A stretch of 19,127 nt of DNA. Source: Clostridium sp. CAG:167 (GTDB lineage: Bacteria > Bacillota > Clostridia > Lachnospirales > Lachnospiraceae). The stretch spans positions 14,808 to 33,934 of the forward strand of contig HF998319.1 of the NCBI GenBank assembly GCA_000433735.1, read 5' to 3'. A model generated the notes under the pieces. It was not told where the DNA came from, made no database searches, and saw nothing but the letters and a program-made list of their open reading frames with translations. The translations under genes were made by a program, and so were the position numbers. The first letter of the stretch is position 1. Every line of letters begins with the position of its first letter. Of this stretch, positions 8,766 to 16,712 are shown one piece after another.

Positions 8766-9317
8766 CTAACTAGACAATTTTATCTGATTGATCTTTCTTG
8801 CCATATGTTCCATTTTACTGCGGATACTGTTGTCTAAGATCTCGTCCCCGATCCGGATAACCATACCCCCAAGCAGAGACGCATCCGTCTCCACATGCAT
8901 TTCCAGTGTTTCATAGGAAGACACTTCTAAAATCCTTTCGCGGATCTTATCCTGCTGGGCTTTCGTCAGTTCCATTGGTACGGTGACATACACCACACCG
9001 ATCTTTTTATATTCTTTGGCACTGCGGTCAAAATATTCCAGTACGGCATCCAGTTCTTTTAAACGTTTTTTATCCGCTAAAACATGGAAAAATCCCATCA
9101 CTTCGTCTGATACTTTTCCCTTGAAAGCATCATCCAACAGTTTTATCTGATCCTGTTTTGTGATCTCCGGATGACAGATGGTCTTAACAAAAGTCGGATT
9201 CTCCGAAAGGATCTGCCGGGTCATACGCACCTCTTCCCAGATGGTGTCTAGTTTATCGTTCTCTAATGCCAATGAAAACAAGGCATCTCCATACACTTTT
9301 GAAATTACTTTTGCCAT
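8766..9317 (-). CDS. atpH: F1Fo ATP synthase delta subunit
   Basis: The peripheral stalk subunit that clamps the top of the alpha3beta3 ring to subunit b (183 residues). The helical N-terminal OSCP/delta domain spans about 1-105 and the C-terminal part contains the family motif [28 protein letters not shown] (about 143-170; fragments recognised as [11 protein letters not shown] and LDNSIRSKM). Its start overlaps the 3' end of atpF by 13 bp and the ribosome binding site is modest, so translation is probably coupled to atpF. Confidence 0.95.
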   Translation of the reverse strand: MAKVISKVYGDALFSLALENDKLDTIWEEVRMTRQILSENPTFVKTICHPEITKQDQIKLLDDAFKGKVSDEVMGFFHVLADKKRLKELDAVLEYFDRSAKEYKKIGVVYVTVPMELTKAQQDKIRERILEVSSYETLEMHVETDASLLGGMVIRIGDEILDNSIRSKMEHMARKINQIKLSS

Positions 9318-9820
9318 GTTTCATCACCCATTTCTTCCAATGTCTCGTCGATCAACTGCGCCTGCATCTCTTCTGTCATAGACTGGGATACAAACTTACC
9401 AGCCATAGCAGAGGCAATCTGTACCATCTCCTGCTTCATATCGTCGCGGGCCTTGTCTTTCTCCAGAGAGATTTCCTTTTCCGCCCGTGTCAGGATCCGG
9501 TGAGCCTGCTCATTGGCCGCCTCTACGATCTCGGTCTCTCTGGCTTTTGCCTTTTTCCGGGCTGCTGCCATCATTTCAGCCGATTCTTCCTCCACTTTGG
9601 ACAAAGCTTCTGTATACTGTTCTTTCTGCTTCATGGCATCTGCCTTTGTCTCAGCCGCTTCATCTAACTGGCTTTGAATAAACGCTTTTCTTTTCTCCAG
9701 CATTTTGCGGGCCGGATCAAACAAAAGATAGGACAGCAGCACAAACAGGAAAAACATGGCTACCAAAGTCACGCCTGTGTCAAACAGAAGCTGTGGGTCC
9801 AGGTTAAAAATTCTATCCAA
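9305..9820 (-). CDS. atpF: F1Fo ATP synthase b subunit (TTG start)
   Basis: The peripheral stator stalk (171 residues): a short N-terminus, one transmembrane helix at about residues 14-34, then a long charged alpha-helical dimerisation region rich in Ala, Glu, Lys and Gln to the end. The motif FDPARKMLEKRK after the membrane helix is typical. The start codon is TTG at 9818-9820, with AAGGAGG 9 nt upstream; no ATG or GTG fits better. It follows atpE after 43 bp and overlaps atpH by 13 bp. Confidence 0.95.
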   Translation of the reverse strand: MDRIFNLDPQLLFDTGVTLVAMFFLFVLLSYLLFDPARKMLEKRKAFIQSQLDEAAETKADAMKQKEQYTEALSKVEEESAEMMAAARKKAKARETEIVEAANEQAHRILTRAEKEISLEKDKARDDMKQEMVQIASAMAGKFVSQSMTEEMQAQLIDETLEEMGDETWQK

Positions 9821-9863
9821 ATCAACAATCCTCCTTTCTCATTTATCTGGAATGGACTGTCGA

Positions 9864-10103
9864 TTATACTACGAACAGCAGGATCATGGCTACGACCAGA
9901 CCATACAAAGCGGATGTCTCGGCTACGGCCTGTCCTAAAAGCATAGTTGACATGATGTTTCCTCTTGCGCCCGGGTTACGGCCTACTGCACTGGCACCAT
10001 AACCGGCAGCGATACCCTGTCCAATACCGGTTCCAAGTCCGGCAATAACAGCAAGTCCTGCTCCAATATACTTACCTGCTAAAGCAATCTGTGTAAAATC
10101 CAT
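9864..10103 (-). CDS. atpE: F1Fo ATP synthase c subunit with a Na+-binding signature
   Basis: The rotor-ring proteolipid (79 residues), two transmembrane hairpin helices at about 7-31 and 50-77 joined by the polar loop GRNPGARG. The ion-binding carboxylate is Glu62. Gln29, Val60, Glu62, Thr63 and Tyr67 correspond in spacing to the Gln32, Val63, Glu65, Ser66 and Tyr70 that bind Na+ in the Ilyobacter tartaricus ring, so this rotor probably carries Na+. Upstream in-frame codons at 10145 and 10109 are possible starts, but the ATG at 10103 has AGAGAGG at the right distance and gives the usual length. It lies between atpB and atpF in the normal order. Confidence 0.96.
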   Translation of the reverse strand: MDFTQIALAGKYIGAGLAVIAGLGTGIGQGIAAGYGASAVGRNPGARGNIMSTMLLGQAVAETSALYGLVVAMILLFVV

Positions 10104-10157
10104 ATTCATTTCCTCTCTTTCTGTGCTCTTTTGGCACTGTTTCAATTTGTGATTCTT

Positions 10158-10871
10158 CTATTCCTCTTGAATATCTGCAGCATTAGCAATAAATACCATG
10201 GTCAACATGGCAAATACATATGACTGCAACACTCCGGCAAATACATCCAGATAAGCATGTAGTGCTGCCGGCCAAATCAATGTGGCAATATGCGGAAGCA
10301 ATCCGTAGATCAGTGCCATCATCATCGTTCCTGCCAGAATATTGGCGAAAAGACGCAGTGACAAAGAAATCGGCGTTGCAAATTCACTGATTACATTGAT
10401 TGGAAAAAATAAAAAGATTGGTTCAAATAAACCTTTGAGCCTTCCCCACTTCTGCCATTTGATTCCCTCATACTGAATGATGAAGAATGTAATCAAACCT
10501 AATGGCAGCGTCACTCCATAATCTGCGGTCGGAGGTCTGAGACCAAACAGCCCCGCCAGGTTACAACTAAGTATCACCATAAAAATAACCCCAATGTAAT
10601 TCTGGAACTTTGGCGCCAGGGTTTTGCCCATGTTGTCGTGAACAAGGTTGTCCAGCATCTCTACCAGCATTTCCATTACATTTAGTATCCCCTTCGGGGG
10701 CTTGGTAGGATCTGCTTTTGCAATCTTCCGATTCATAACGATCGCAAATATAACCAGGATCGCAAATACGATTGCCAGACAAACATGTGTAGTAGTAAGA
10801 TATACGCTTTTTCCACCGACTTCAAAAAGCTTTTGATACCCATACACATAAAAGTCTATCTTGTTTTCCAC
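10158..10871 (-). CDS. atpB: F1Fo ATP synthase a subunit (GTG start)
   Basis: The stator channel subunit of Fo (237 residues), which provides the ion half-channels beside the c ring. Several transmembrane helices are visible. The essential arginine is Arg173 in SLSLRLFANILAG, on the helix facing the c-ring glutamate. The start is a GTG with AGGAG 9 nt upstream. It follows atpI after 18 bp. The distal residues that would decide H+ or Na+ use cannot be read with confidence, but the c subunit points to Na+. Confidence 0.96.
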   Translation of the reverse strand: MENKIDFYVYGYQKLFEVGGKSVYLTTTHVCLAIVFAILVIFAIVMNRKIAKADPTKPPKGILNVMEMLVEMLDNLVHDNMGKTLAPKFQNYIGVIFMVILSCNLAGLFGLRPPTADYGVTLPLGLITFFIIQYEGIKWQKWGRLKGLFEPIFLFFPINVISEFATPISLSLRLFANILAGTMMMALIYGLLPHIATLIWPAALHAYLDVFAGVLQSYVFAMLTMVFIANAADIQEE

Positions 10872-10889
10872 GCCATCACTCTCCTTTCT

Positions 10890-11300
10890 CTATTTTATCA
10901 TTGCAGAGTCTCCTGTCTCATTTCTTAGTCGGAACCGTTCCATGACCGGAACAAGAAATGGGGCGAATTTTCTTCCGAATAACCCAGCCAAAACAGTATA
11001 TGGCATAATCCACTCTGCTATATAAAAACTGCCTAACAAAACGACAATTTCTATCAATGCTCTTAAAAATCCATTCCATCTGGAATGATTCACCGCGCTT
11101 TTGCGGTTCAGATCCATCTCATGATCCAGACAGTGATATAGATGGACCATCATCAAAGTAGCAACCAGACTGCCTGTTACTTCTCCCAGTACATAGGGAA
11201 TTTTTGATGGAACGAAAAAAACACCGGCCAAGATCACAACAACCGCCAGAAACCAGATACCGATGATCACCTCAATCAGACTTCTTTTTGCTTCCTTCAT
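10890..11300 (-). CDS. atpI: ATP synthase subunit I-like membrane protein
   Basis: A 136-residue protein with about four hydrophobic helices (roughly 9-30, 35-57, 78-100 and 102-124) and a basic C-terminal tail. By position immediately before atpB and by size it is AtpI-like. Family members assist c-ring assembly and, with AtpZ, have been linked to Mg2+/Ca2+ transport. The ATG at 11300 has AGGAG 7 nt upstream and lies inside the end of the atpZ-like gene, overlapping it by 29 bp. An in-frame ATG at 11321 is less well placed. Sequence conservation in this family is low, so the call rests largely on context. Confidence 0.75.
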   Translation of the reverse strand: MKEAKRSLIEVIIGIWFLAVVVILAGVFFVPSKIPYVLGEVTGSLVATLMMVHLYHCLDHEMDLNRKSAVNHSRWNGFLRALIEIVVLLGSFYIAEWIMPYTVLAGLFGRKFAPFLVPVMERFRLRNETGDSAMIK

Positions 11301-11559
11301 CCTCACTCTCCTTTGTTTCATCCTGTGACGATCCTGGGGTATACACCCCGGTCAGCACCAGCATACTCCGCAGAGCCGCCAGGATTCCTATAACCATCAT
11401 GATGATAATGATAAAACGGGTTCCAAGAAGCTTGTCCAAATAGTATCCGATTCCCAGACTAACTGCCAGGCAGGTCATCATGCTGATGCCAATCTGGCCA
11501 AACATGGCCAGCGCCTTTGCAATCTCCCGATGTTCCTTTTTCTTATCTCTTTTTCTCAT
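11272..11559 (-). CDS. atpZ: AtpZ-like small membrane protein
   Basis: A 95-residue protein with a charged N-terminus, two transmembrane helices at about 19-40 and 48-69, and a highly charged C-terminal tail (about 76-95). The stretch GIGYYLDKLLGTRF between the helices is typical of the AtpZ/ATPase_gene1 family found ahead of atpI in Firmicutes. Its ATG overlaps the proC stop codon (ATGA, 11556-11559), and no strong ribosome binding site precedes it, so translation is probably coupled to proC. It overlaps atpI at the other end. The likely role is c-ring assembly or Mg2+ supply with AtpI (family knowledge, not shown here). Confidence 0.8.
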   Translation of the reverse strand: MRKRDKKKEHREIAKALAMFGQIGISMMTCLAVSLGIGYYLDKLLGTRFIIIIMMVIGILAALRSMLVLTGVYTPGSSQDETKESEDEGSKKKSD

Positions 11560-12347
11560 AATTCTCTTGCTTTCCGGACGCAGGCTTTCTGACCTTCGAT
11601 CACCGCACTGCGCAGTCCTTTCTCTTCCAGCACGCGCACCGCCTCAATGGTGGTTCCCCCCGGAGAACAAACCATATCCTTTAATTCTCCCGGATGCCTG
11701 CCGGTGTCTAACACCATTTTAGCACTTCCCAGCACACTCTGGGCTGCCAGTTTGTAAGCTTTATCTCTTGGCATGCCATCTGCCACTGCCGCATCTGCCA
11801 TGGCCTCAATAAACATAAATACATACGCCGGTGAACTGCCACTGACACCGATCACTGTATCGATCATGTTCTCGCCGACTACTTCCACGATGCCAAAACT
11901 CTCAAACAGATTAATGGCCATCTGCTTTTCTTCATCCTGCATCAGCTCGTTAAAACACATACCGGTGGCACCTTCCAGTACCAGTGCCGGTGTATTGGGC
12001 ATCGTCCGCACCAGCTTGATCTCTTTGCCGAAGAATCCTTCGATATCAGCAATACTCTGTCCGGCTGCAATGGAAATAACCACTGTGTTCATGTTGACAA
12101 ATTCTACGATCTCCCGGATCACCGATTCAAACTGGAATGGTTTTACAGCCAGCACCAGCACATCTGCTTTTTCAGCCACCTTCCGGTTATCCGTCGTAGT
12201 CTCAACACCCAGCTGCCTGTGGATCTGTGCCAGGGCCTCTTCGTTCCTTCTGGAAACAATGATCTGATCCTTCTGATACAATCCTTTTTGCAGAATCCCT
12301 TTCAGCATGGCCTGCGCCATATTTCCACAACCTATAAAACCTAGCAT
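11556..12347 (-). CDS. proC: Pyrroline-5-carboxylate reductase
   Basis: Catalyses the NAD(P)H-dependent last step of proline synthesis, reduction of 1-pyrroline-5-carboxylate. The 263-residue protein opens with the dinucleotide-binding motif GFIGCGNMA. The middle has LAVKPFQF and RTMPNTPALV, and the C-terminal dimerisation domain carries the family signature region around PGELKDMVCSPGGTTIEAV. Three ATGs are close together; the one at 12347 (MLGFIG) is 9 nt from AAAGG and is preferred over those at 12356 and 12353. It sits between rpiB (18 bp) and atpZ, which it overlaps, so proline synthesis is tied to the atp transcript. Confidence 0.95.
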   Translation of the reverse strand: MLGFIGCGNMAQAMLKGILQKGLYQKDQIIVSRRNEEALAQIHRQLGVETTTDNRKVAEKADVLVLAVKPFQFESVIREIVEFVNMNTVVISIAAGQSIADIEGFFGKEIKLVRTMPNTPALVLEGATGMCFNELMQDEEKQMAINLFESFGIVEVVGENMIDTVIGVSGSSPAYVFMFIEAMADAAVADGMPRDKAYKLAAQSVLGSAKMVLDTGRHPGELKDMVCSPGGTTIEAVRVLEEKGLRSAVIEGQKACVRKAREL

Positions 12348-12365
12348 TACCATCATCCTTTCTGA

Positions 12366-12794
12366 TTATTCTTCGATCATGTCTACTCTCCGCTTGTGTC
12401 TGTCAATTCCGGAAAACTGTGTTTCCAGAAATGTGTCTATAATTTTGATAGCCAGACCGGTTCCTACCACTCTGGCTCCCAGTGCCAGCACATTGGCATC
12501 ATTGTGAAGCCTGGTGGCTTCCGCGCTGAAACAGTCGCTGCATACCGCTGCCCGCACACCTTTGATCTTATTGGCCGCAATGGAGATACCGATTCCGGTT
12601 CCGCAGATCAAAATACCTCTGTCACATTCACCATCTGCCACAGCTCGTCCCACTTTTTTTCCATACACCGGATAATCTACCGGTTCCGGGTCGTAACTGC
12701 CGTAGTCTTTGTAAGAAAGACCTCTTTCTTCCAAATGTTTTTTTATTTCCTGTTTTAATTCATAACCAGCCTGGTCGCTTCCCAATGCAATCAT
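12366..12794 (-). CDS. rpiB: Ribose 5-phosphate isomerase B
   Basis: Interconverts ribose 5-phosphate and ribulose 5-phosphate in the pentose phosphate pathway; a 142-residue LacA/RpiB family protein. The N-terminus MIALGSDQAGYELK, the catalytic Cys64 in ILICGTGIGISIAANK, and the HND/NVLALGAR stretch are all as expected for RpiB (Bacillus ywlF). AGGAGG lies 5 nt before the ATG. In Bacillus this gene occupies the same place upstream of the atp genes. Confidence 0.94.
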   Translation of the reverse strand: MIALGSDQAGYELKQEIKKHLEERGLSYKDYGSYDPEPVDYPVYGKKVGRAVADGECDRGILICGTGIGISIAANKIKGVRAAVCSDCFSAEATRLHNDANVLALGARVVGTGLAIKIIDTFLETQFSGIDRHKRRVDMIEE

Positions 12795-12815
12795 AGTTTC
12801 CTCCTATCCGAATAA

Positions 12816-13262
12816 CTACTGCCATTCTAATTTTTTCTTAACCTTATACAATAAATCTTTCAGTTCTGCGTAACACTCTTCGTAGGCATCTTCGTCTCCC
12901 CCATAAGGATCCAGCACATCACCTTCCTCCCCTACAAATTCTTTCAGTGTGTACACATTTTCTTCTAGTTCATAATCCTCCACGATCTTTACCTTCTCCG
13001 GGAAATTCATGGTCAGGATCAATGTATGCTCATCCACTTCTTCTTCGGAAAACTCCCGGGAAAGTTTTTCTTCACAGGGAATTCCGTGAACCGTAAGCAG
13101 ATCTGTCACTTTTTTGTTCTGAGGCTCTTCAAACAAAACAACCAGCCCTCTGGAAAGGATCTCTTTGGATTTGTCCATGAGAATACTTTTCATGATCCAT
13201 TCCGCCATAGGACTCAATATGGTATTTTCTTTGCTCAAAAACAAGATTCTTTGAAAATCCAT
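12816..13262 (-). CDS. Low-molecular-weight protein phosphatase homologue lacking the catalytic Cys and Arg
   Basis: A 148-residue protein with the fold and length of low-molecular-weight tyrosine or arginine phosphatases (YwlE family). The P-loop, normally C-X5-R-S/T-P-M-A, reads SKENTILSPMA. Ser10 replaces the nucleophilic Cys and Leu16 replaces the phosphate-binding Arg (codons AGC and TTG read directly), while the SPMAE continuation and the late DPYGGD motif with Asp118 remain. It should therefore lack ordinary phosphatase chemistry; it could bind phosphoproteins, regulate a partner or have another activity. It sits between ywlC and rpiB, exactly where Bacillus has the arginine phosphatase gene ywlE. 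AGGTGG lies 6 nt before the ATG. Confidence 0.8.
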   Translation of the reverse strand: MDFQRILFLSKENTILSPMAEWIMKSILMDKSKEILSRGLVVLFEEPQNKKVTDLLTVHGIPCEEKLSREFSEEEVDEHTLILTMNFPEKVKIVEDYELEENVYTLKEFVGEEGDVLDPYGGDEDAYEECYAELKDLLYKVKKKLEWQ

Positions 13263-13287
13263 GGTAAACCACCTGCCTTTGTATTTC

Positions 13288-14331
13288 CTACAAATATTCT
13301 ATATGCTGCCCCGCTGCCTTCAATAAACGGTTCATAACCGCCTCACTCTTATCTTCTCCTGCAAAACTCTCTGACAAAATAACCTCTACACCCAATCTGT
13401 CAAACTCTCTCAGTGCCCCATACAATCCATGGGCAATCGTTCCATCTTTTCTGGATCCTGCCACAACTACCTGTCCGTAGGTATAGGCATCTTTCGTTTC
13501 CTCTGTGGCAAGGATCCCCACTTTATCCTCCGGATATCCAGCCGCTTCCCGGCAGATCTTTTTTATTACTTTTTCTCTGTCTCCCTGATACACTGCCATA
13601 GATGCTTTCGGTGCATAATGACGATACTTCATACCGGGTGCTTTAGGATGCTTCGATGGGTCCTTTCCTGACAGTCCCGGATCCATACGGACCTCTCCTA
13701 CCACCTGCTCTGCCATGGCTTTGGTAATATATCCCGGCCGCAGGATCACCGGTACATCCTCCGTAAGATCGATGATCGTAGACTCGATTCCAATCCCTAC
13801 CTGGCCTCCGTCTATGATCACATCTATCTTGCCATCCAGGTCTTCTTTTACATGCTCTGCCCTGGTAGGACTCGGCCTGCCGGATGTGTTGGCGCTGGGT
13901 GCCGCTACCGGAACACCGGCCTGACGGATCAGTTCTCTGGCGCCCGCATGAGATGGCATCCGTACCGCTACCGTCTCAAGCCCTCCTGTGGTCTCAAGAG
14001 GAACCTCCGGTGCCTTTTGAAAGATCAAAGTCATTGGTCCCGGCCAGAAAGCCTCCATCAAAGCTTCTGCTTCCGGCGTGATTCCCCGGACAATAGGCTC
14101 CAATTCCTGTCTGCTGCTAATATGGAGGATCAGCGGATTGTCACTGGGACGTCCTTTGGCCTCATAAATCTTCACGGAAGCTTCTTTCATCAGACCATTG
14201 CCTCCCAGACCGTATACGGTCTCCGTAGGGAAAGCAACCAGGCCGCCTTCACGCAGCACTCCTGCCGCATATTCCAGTTCATCTTTCTTATAACCGAGGG
14301 CTTCGTCCCAGGATATATATCTCGTCTTCAT
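13288..14331 (-). CDS. ywlC: Threonylcarbamoyl-AMP synthase, Sua5/YwlC type
   Basis: Makes threonylcarbamoyl-AMP from threonine, bicarbonate and ATP, the first step of t6A modification of ANN-decoding tRNAs. The 347-residue protein has the YrdC domain at about 15-210, with FPTETVYGLGGNG, KGRPSDNPL and the nucleotide-site stretch PVAAPSANTSGRPSPT, plus the extra Sua5 C-terminal domain at about 235-345, linked through APGMKYRHYAPK. This length separates it from the single-domain TsaC/YrdC. It follows the cwlD-like gene and starts the probable ywlC-atp operon. Confidence 0.94.
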   Translation of the reverse strand: MKTRYISWDEALGYKKDELEYAAGVLREGGLVAFPTETVYGLGGNGLMKEASVKIYEAKGRPSDNPLILHISSRQELEPIVRGITPEAEALMEAFWPGPMTLIFQKAPEVPLETTGGLETVAVRMPSHAGARELIRQAGVPVAAPSANTSGRPSPTRAEHVKEDLDGKIDVIIDGGQVGIGIESTIIDLTEDVPVILRPGYITKAMAEQVVGEVRMDPGLSGKDPSKHPKAPGMKYRHYAPKASMAVYQGDREKVIKKICREAAGYPEDKVGILATEETKDAYTYGQVVVAGSRKDGTIAHGLYGALREFDRLGVEVILSESFAGEDKSEAVMNRLLKAAGQHIEYL

Positions 14332-14375
14332 TTACCAATTCCTTCTATTCTCAAGTTGTAGAATCATAATAAATT

Positions 14376-14404
14376 ATCTTACCATAATTTTACCACTTAT
14401 ACAA
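14376..14404 (-). promoter_or_regulatory. Possible promoter of the ywlC-atp operon
   Basis: On the minus strand TTGTAT (14399-14404) and TAAGAT (14376-14381) are 17 bp apart, and TGG directly before TAAGAT gives an extended -10. It overlaps the end of the cwlD-like gene and would start transcription near 14369. Matches are only moderate, and no terminator separates the upstream gene, so the operon could also be read from further upstream. Confidence 0.35.
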
Positions 14405-15106
14405 GAAATTTTCCACTCCCTCTGCCACACATCGAACGATTGTATCCTGATATTTTTCTTCACTGAGTTTCTTTTCCTCCTGCGGATTTGACAAAAAACC
14501 ACACTCCACAATAACAATAGGCTGTTTGGACTCTTTCAGCATAAAATAAGACATATCGGATTTTGCCACTCGTTTATTCCCCGGATCCAGACCTGACCGC
14601 AGTAGATCCTGAATCGTCTCTGCCAGTTTTTTTCCTTCTTCCGATTCCTTGTAATAAAACACCTGGGCTCCCTGGATATCTTCCCTTGGATAACTGTTCT
14701 GGTGAATCGATATAACAAGAGCCGGATCCCATTCCTTGATTTTTTCTGCTCTGGCAGTCAGATCCTGCATCTTTTTGCTGCGGATCCCCTCTTTTGTCAG
14801 CATATCGTCCCCTTCTCTGGTCATATATACGGTATAACCGCTTTTCTGCATATACCGGGCAAGTTTTTTTGCGATGGCAAGATTCACATCTTTTTCCAGA
14901 CTTCCGCCCACCCCCACTTTCCCCGGATCGTCCCCGCCGTGTCCCGGATCGATAACGATCACCTCTTTTGAACCGGCTTTGGTGAGATTCACCGTTTCCC
15001 GGTGATGGCCATACAGATTCAGGCACCACACAACACCGCCAAGCACTGCCACTGCCAGAAACATGACCCACCATCTGCCCCGGATCTTTTTTATTTTATC
15101 AGCCAT
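14390..15106 (-). CDS. cwlD: N-acetylmuramoyl-L-alanine amidase, CwlD-like
   Basis: A zinc amidase (Amidase_3) that removes peptide side chains from peptidoglycan. The 238-residue protein has an N-terminal membrane anchor at about 12-30 and the catalytic domain at about 48-236. Zinc ligands are visible as His56 in DPGHGG, Glu71 in SLEKDVNL and His135 in SIHQNS, with catalytic Glu201 in VECGFLSNP. The size, single anchor and lack of wall-binding repeats match CwlD (237 residues in Bacillus), needed for muramic-lactam formation in spore cortex. That would imply a spore former, but other amidases share this layout. AGGAGG lies 9 nt before the ATG. No convincing vegetative promoter was found ahead of it. 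Confidence 0.85.
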   Translation of the reverse strand: MADKIKKIRGRWWVMFLAVAVLGGVVWCLNLYGHHRETVNLTKAGSKEVIVIDPGHGGDDPGKVGVGGSLEKDVNLAIAKKLARYMQKSGYTVYMTREGDDMLTKEGIRSKKMQDLTARAEKIKEWDPALVISIHQNSYPREDIQGAQVFYYKESEEGKKLAETIQDLLRSGLDPGNKRVAKSDMSYFMLKESKQPIVIVECGFLSNPQEEKKLSEEKYQDTIVRCVAEGVENFLYKW

Positions 15107-15173
15107 TTTTCAATACCTCCTGTGGTCTATGTATATGTGACATTTCCTCAGTTCATGCGGCTTCTTTTAGCTC

Positions 15174-15183
15174 TGTCTTGACA
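15174..15183 (+). promoter_or_regulatory. Palindrome TGTCTTGACA overlapping the pncB -35
   Basis: TGTC-TT-GACA is an inverted repeat whose right half and centre form the TTGACA box of the promoter. A dimeric repressor bound here would block polymerase; a niacin-responsive regulator is one possibility. The identity of any regulator is inference. Confidence 0.3.
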
Positions 15184-15206
15184 CAATCCGGGCAAATCAT
15201 TACAAT
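15178..15206 (+). promoter_or_regulatory. Sigma-A promoter of nicotinate phosphoribosyltransferase
   Basis: TTGACA (15178-15183), a 17-bp spacer and TACAAT (15201-15206) form a near-perfect vegetative promoter. The predicted start is near 15213, leaving a 29-nt leader with GAGGGAG ahead of the ATG at 15242. Confidence 0.85.
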
Positions 15207-15241
15207 AAATGTAAAATTTTTTCCAGAAATGAGGGAGATTC

Positions 15242-16690
15242 ATGGATAATCGCAATTTTACACTTCTGACTGATTTTTATGAACTGACAATGATGCAGGG
15301 ATATTTTGAAAATCACGCCAATGAGACTGTGGTATTTGATCTGTTTTACCGCCAGAATCCGGACAACGGCGGCTACGCTGTCTGTGCCGGCCTGGATCAG
15401 GTCATTGATTACATCAAAAGTCTGCATTTTGATTATGATGATATTGACTATCTCCGGGGACTTGGCTGTTTTTCCGAAGACTTTTTGAATTATCTGGCAA
15501 GTTTTCATTTTACCGGCGACATATATGCGGTCCCTGAGGGCAGTGTGGTATTTCCTATGGAACCACTGGTAAAAGTGGTAGCTCCCATTATGGAGGCGCA
15601 GCTGGTTGAAACAGCTATTCTGAACCTGATCAACCACCAGTCCCTGATCGCCACCAAGGCAGCCAGAGTCTGTTATGCAGCCAGGGGCGGCGGCGTCATG
15701 GAGTTTGGTCTGCGCCGGGCTCAGGGTCCGGATGCCGGAACTTTTGGTGCCAGAGCAGCTGTCATCGGAGGCTGCATCGGCACCAGTAATGTGATATGCG
15801 CCAAAGATTTTGATGTTCCGGCCCTCGGCACCCACGCCCATAGCTGGATCATGAGTTTCGGAGATGAAGTAACGGCCTTCCGCAAATATGCGGAGCTTTA
15901 TCCACAAAACACCACTCTGTTAGTGGATACTTACGACACCCTGCGTTCTGGTGTGCCCCATGCTATCCAGGTTTTTAAAGAACTCCGTCAGCAGAACAAA
16001 ATGCCGGAGAAGTACGGCATCCGTCTGGACAGCGGAGATCTGGCCTATCTGTCCAAAAAGGCAAGAAAAATGCTGGATGACGCAGGTTTTACCGATGCCG
16101 GTATCTGCGCTTCCAGCGACTTGGACGAATATTTAATCGACTCCCTCCTCTCTCAGGGTGCCTGCATTGATTCCTGGGGTGTGGGAACCAATCTCATCAC
16201 TTCCAAAAACACTCCCGCTTTTGGCGGTGTATACAAACTGGCCGCCATCTGCGGAGAAGACGGGCAGTTTATCCCTAAGATCAAATTGTCTGAAAACCCG
16301 GTAAAGATCACCAATCCGGGCAACAAAACCGTATATCGCATTTACGACAAAGAAAGTGGCAAGATCCGGGCTGATTACATCACCCTGGCAGAGGAAACCT
16401 TTGACCCGCAGCAGGATCTTACTCTTTTCGACCCTCATGCTTCCTGGAAAAAAACCACTTTAAAAGGCGGCACTTATTCCATGAAAGAGATCCTGGTTCC
16501 TGTTTTCAAAAACGGACAGTGTGTCTACGAATCCCCTTCTGTTATGGAGATCCGGGCTTACTGTGCCAGGGAACTGGATACCCTCTGGGAGGAAACCCGC
16601 CGCCTTGTAAATCCACAATCGGTATATGTAGACCTTTCCGACCGTCTCTACGAGATCAAGTCAGGTCTTTTACATCAATTCCAGATCTGA
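15242..16690 (+). CDS. pncB: Nicotinate phosphoribosyltransferase
   Basis: Joins nicotinate and PRPP to nicotinate mononucleotide, the entry step of niacin salvage to NAD (482 residues). The N-terminus LLTDFYELTMMQGYF is characteristic. GTHAHSW at 196-202 holds the histidine phosphorylated during the ATP-coupled reaction, and IRLDSGDLAYLSKKAR and WGVGTNLITS are the phosphate- and substrate-binding stretches. It is the only plus-strand gene identified in the window, transcribed alone from its own promoter, divergent from the cwlD-like gene and convergent with the LRR gene, whose stop codon is 4 bp away. Confidence 0.96.
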   Translation: MDNRNFTLLTDFYELTMMQGYFENHANETVVFDLFYRQNPDNGGYAVCAGLDQVIDYIKSLHFDYDDIDYLRGLGCFSEDFLNYLASFHFTGDIYAVPEGSVVFPMEPLVKVVAPIMEAQLVETAILNLINHQSLIATKAARVCYAARGGGVMEFGLRRAQGPDAGTFGARAAVIGGCIGTSNVICAKDFDVPALGTHAHSWIMSFGDEVTAFRKYAELYPQNTTLLVDTYDTLRSGVPHAIQVFKELRQQNKMPEKYGIRLDSGDLAYLSKKARKMLDDAGFTDAGICASSDLDEYLIDSLLSQGACIDSWGVGTNLITSKNTPAFGGVYKLAAICGEDGQFIPKIKLSENPVKITNPGNKTVYRIYDKESGKIRADYITLAEETFDPQQDLTLFDPHASWKKTTLKGGTYSMKEILVPVFKNGQCVYESPSVMEIRAYCARELDTLWEETRRLVNPQSVYVDLSDRLYEIKSGLLHQFQI

Positions 16691-16712
16691 CCCCTTACTT
16701 GGAAGTCAGATC
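16684..16712. terminator. Inverted repeat across the convergent gene ends
   Basis: GATCTGAC (16684-16691) and GTCAGATC (16705-16712) form a perfect 8-bp stem with a 13-nt loop that spans both stop codons. No T-run follows on either strand, so termination efficiency is doubtful. It may be the only structure separating two head-on transcripts. Confidence 0.35.

Noticed and set aside
9305..9317. Overlap of atpF and atpH as a possible frameshift or fusion
   Set aside because: Both proteins are full length with normal ends; short overlaps between these genes are ordinary.
10120..10140. GTGC ... GCAC hairpin before atpE
   Set aside because: A four-bp stem is too weak to support a regulatory claim.
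15107..15160. Possible sporulation-type (sigma-E/sigma-G) promoter ahead of the cwlD-like gene (GCATGA ... CATATACAT)
   Set aside because: The match to either consensus is partial and the spacing is uncertain. It was suggested mainly by the gene's likely role.
15200..15907. 235-codon minus-strand ORF opposite pncB
   Set aside because: It lies over the conserved N-terminal half of nicotinate phosphoribosyltransferase and over its promoter; its product has no recognisable domain.
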